Assembly (NCBI GenBank): GCA_027346205.1
Contig: DAIESR010000475.1
Span: forward strand, 1-6,015
Length of the DNA: 6,015 bases
From: Beijerinckiaceae bacterium
Lineage (GTDB): Bacteria; Pseudomonadota; Alphaproteobacteria; Rhizobiales; Beijerinckiaceae
Reading direction: 5' to 3'
Every line of letters starts with the position of its first letter. Position 1 is the stretch's first letter. The notes beneath the pieces were generated by a model. That model was not told the origin of the DNA and did not search any database. It worked only from the letters and a program-made list of their open reading frames with translations. The translations under genes and the position numbers were made by a program. Shown in pieces: positions 5,961 to 6,015 of this stretch.

Positions 5961-6015
5961 AGCGTGTCCTCAATTGAGCCAAATGACGGAGGCGGCCAAA
6001 TGGATTGCGGCGAGG
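5961..6015 (-). mobile_element. End of an IS5-family-like insertion sequence (cut by the window edge)
   Basis: AGCGTGTCCTCAATTGAGCC has the look of an IS terminal sequence and leads straight into the 3' end of a transposase reading inward. The four bases just before it, CTAG (5957-5960), fit the YTAR-type target duplications reported for several IS5-family groups. The exact end is uncertain by a few bases, because the other end of the element is outside the window. Confidence 0.65.
5970..6015 (-). CDS. IS5-family transposase, C-terminal end only
   Basis: The minus strand encodes LAAIHLAASVIWLN followed by a TGA stop at 5970-5972. This hydrophobic ending matches the C-terminus of many IS5-family DDE transposases, in which FLAA-hLAA-hhIWL closes the protein. 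Only 14 residues are inside the window, so the catalytic residues and the intactness of the gene cannot be judged. The stop codon lies about 9 bases inside the presumed IS end, which is normal for these compact elements. Confidence 0.65.
   Translation of the reverse strand, partial: LAAIHLAASVIWLN

Noticed and set aside
1..6015. CRISPR arrays, tRNA or rRNA genes, toxin-antitoxin or defence genes
   Set aside because: No regularly spaced repeats, no RNA gene signatures and no matching protein motifs were seen on either strand.

Overview
The window looks like chromosomal DNA of an alphaproteobacterium of the order Hyphomicrobiales (Rhizobiales). The reasons are the fused ispD-ispF gene, the dusB(nifR3)-ntrB-ntrC cluster, and a GC-rich sequence carrying a short intergenic repeat of a type I recall from this order. 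A Beijerinckiaceae-type host (Beijerinckia-like) is my best guess, but it rests on memory and not on a search.

Layout, left to right. Bases 1-192 hold no gene I can support, apart from a hairpin at 143-183 that fits a terminator. A small gene on the minus strand (193-564) encodes a 123-residue, probably exported, basic protein with two internal repeats; I do not recognise its family. The gap 565-807 holds two striking symmetric elements: a perfect 16-bp palindrome of the CRP type (647-662) and a perfect 13-bp hairpin (683-714). Next comes a three-gene minus-strand operon, read from right to left: dusB (3508-4533), ntrB (2324-3511) and ntrC (808-2283). dusB and ntrB overlap by the 4-base ATGA junction, and ntrB and ntrC are separated by 40 bases. 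Divergent from it, on the plus strand, is ispDF (4652-5887). The right edge (5930-6015) holds part of an intergenic repeat and then the end of an insertion sequence, with the last 14 codons of an IS5-type transposase.

How the genes work together. NtrB is a cytosolic PAS-histidine kinase and NtrC is its sigma-54-dependent response regulator; together they control nitrogen assimilation genes. Cotranscription with the tRNA dihydrouridine synthase DusB is an old conserved arrangement in this group. IspDF makes two steps of the non-mevalonate isoprenoid pathway and is linked only by position and the shared divergent promoter region.

The core of the window is ordinary housekeeping and regulatory DNA. 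I found no evidence of a new multi-gene system. The points most worth a second look are the small exported repeat protein with its CRP-like palindrome, the apparently leaderless dusB promoter, the loss of a conserved aspartate in IspD, the absence of ntrYX directly after ntrC, and the insertion sequence sitting in an intergenic repeat.
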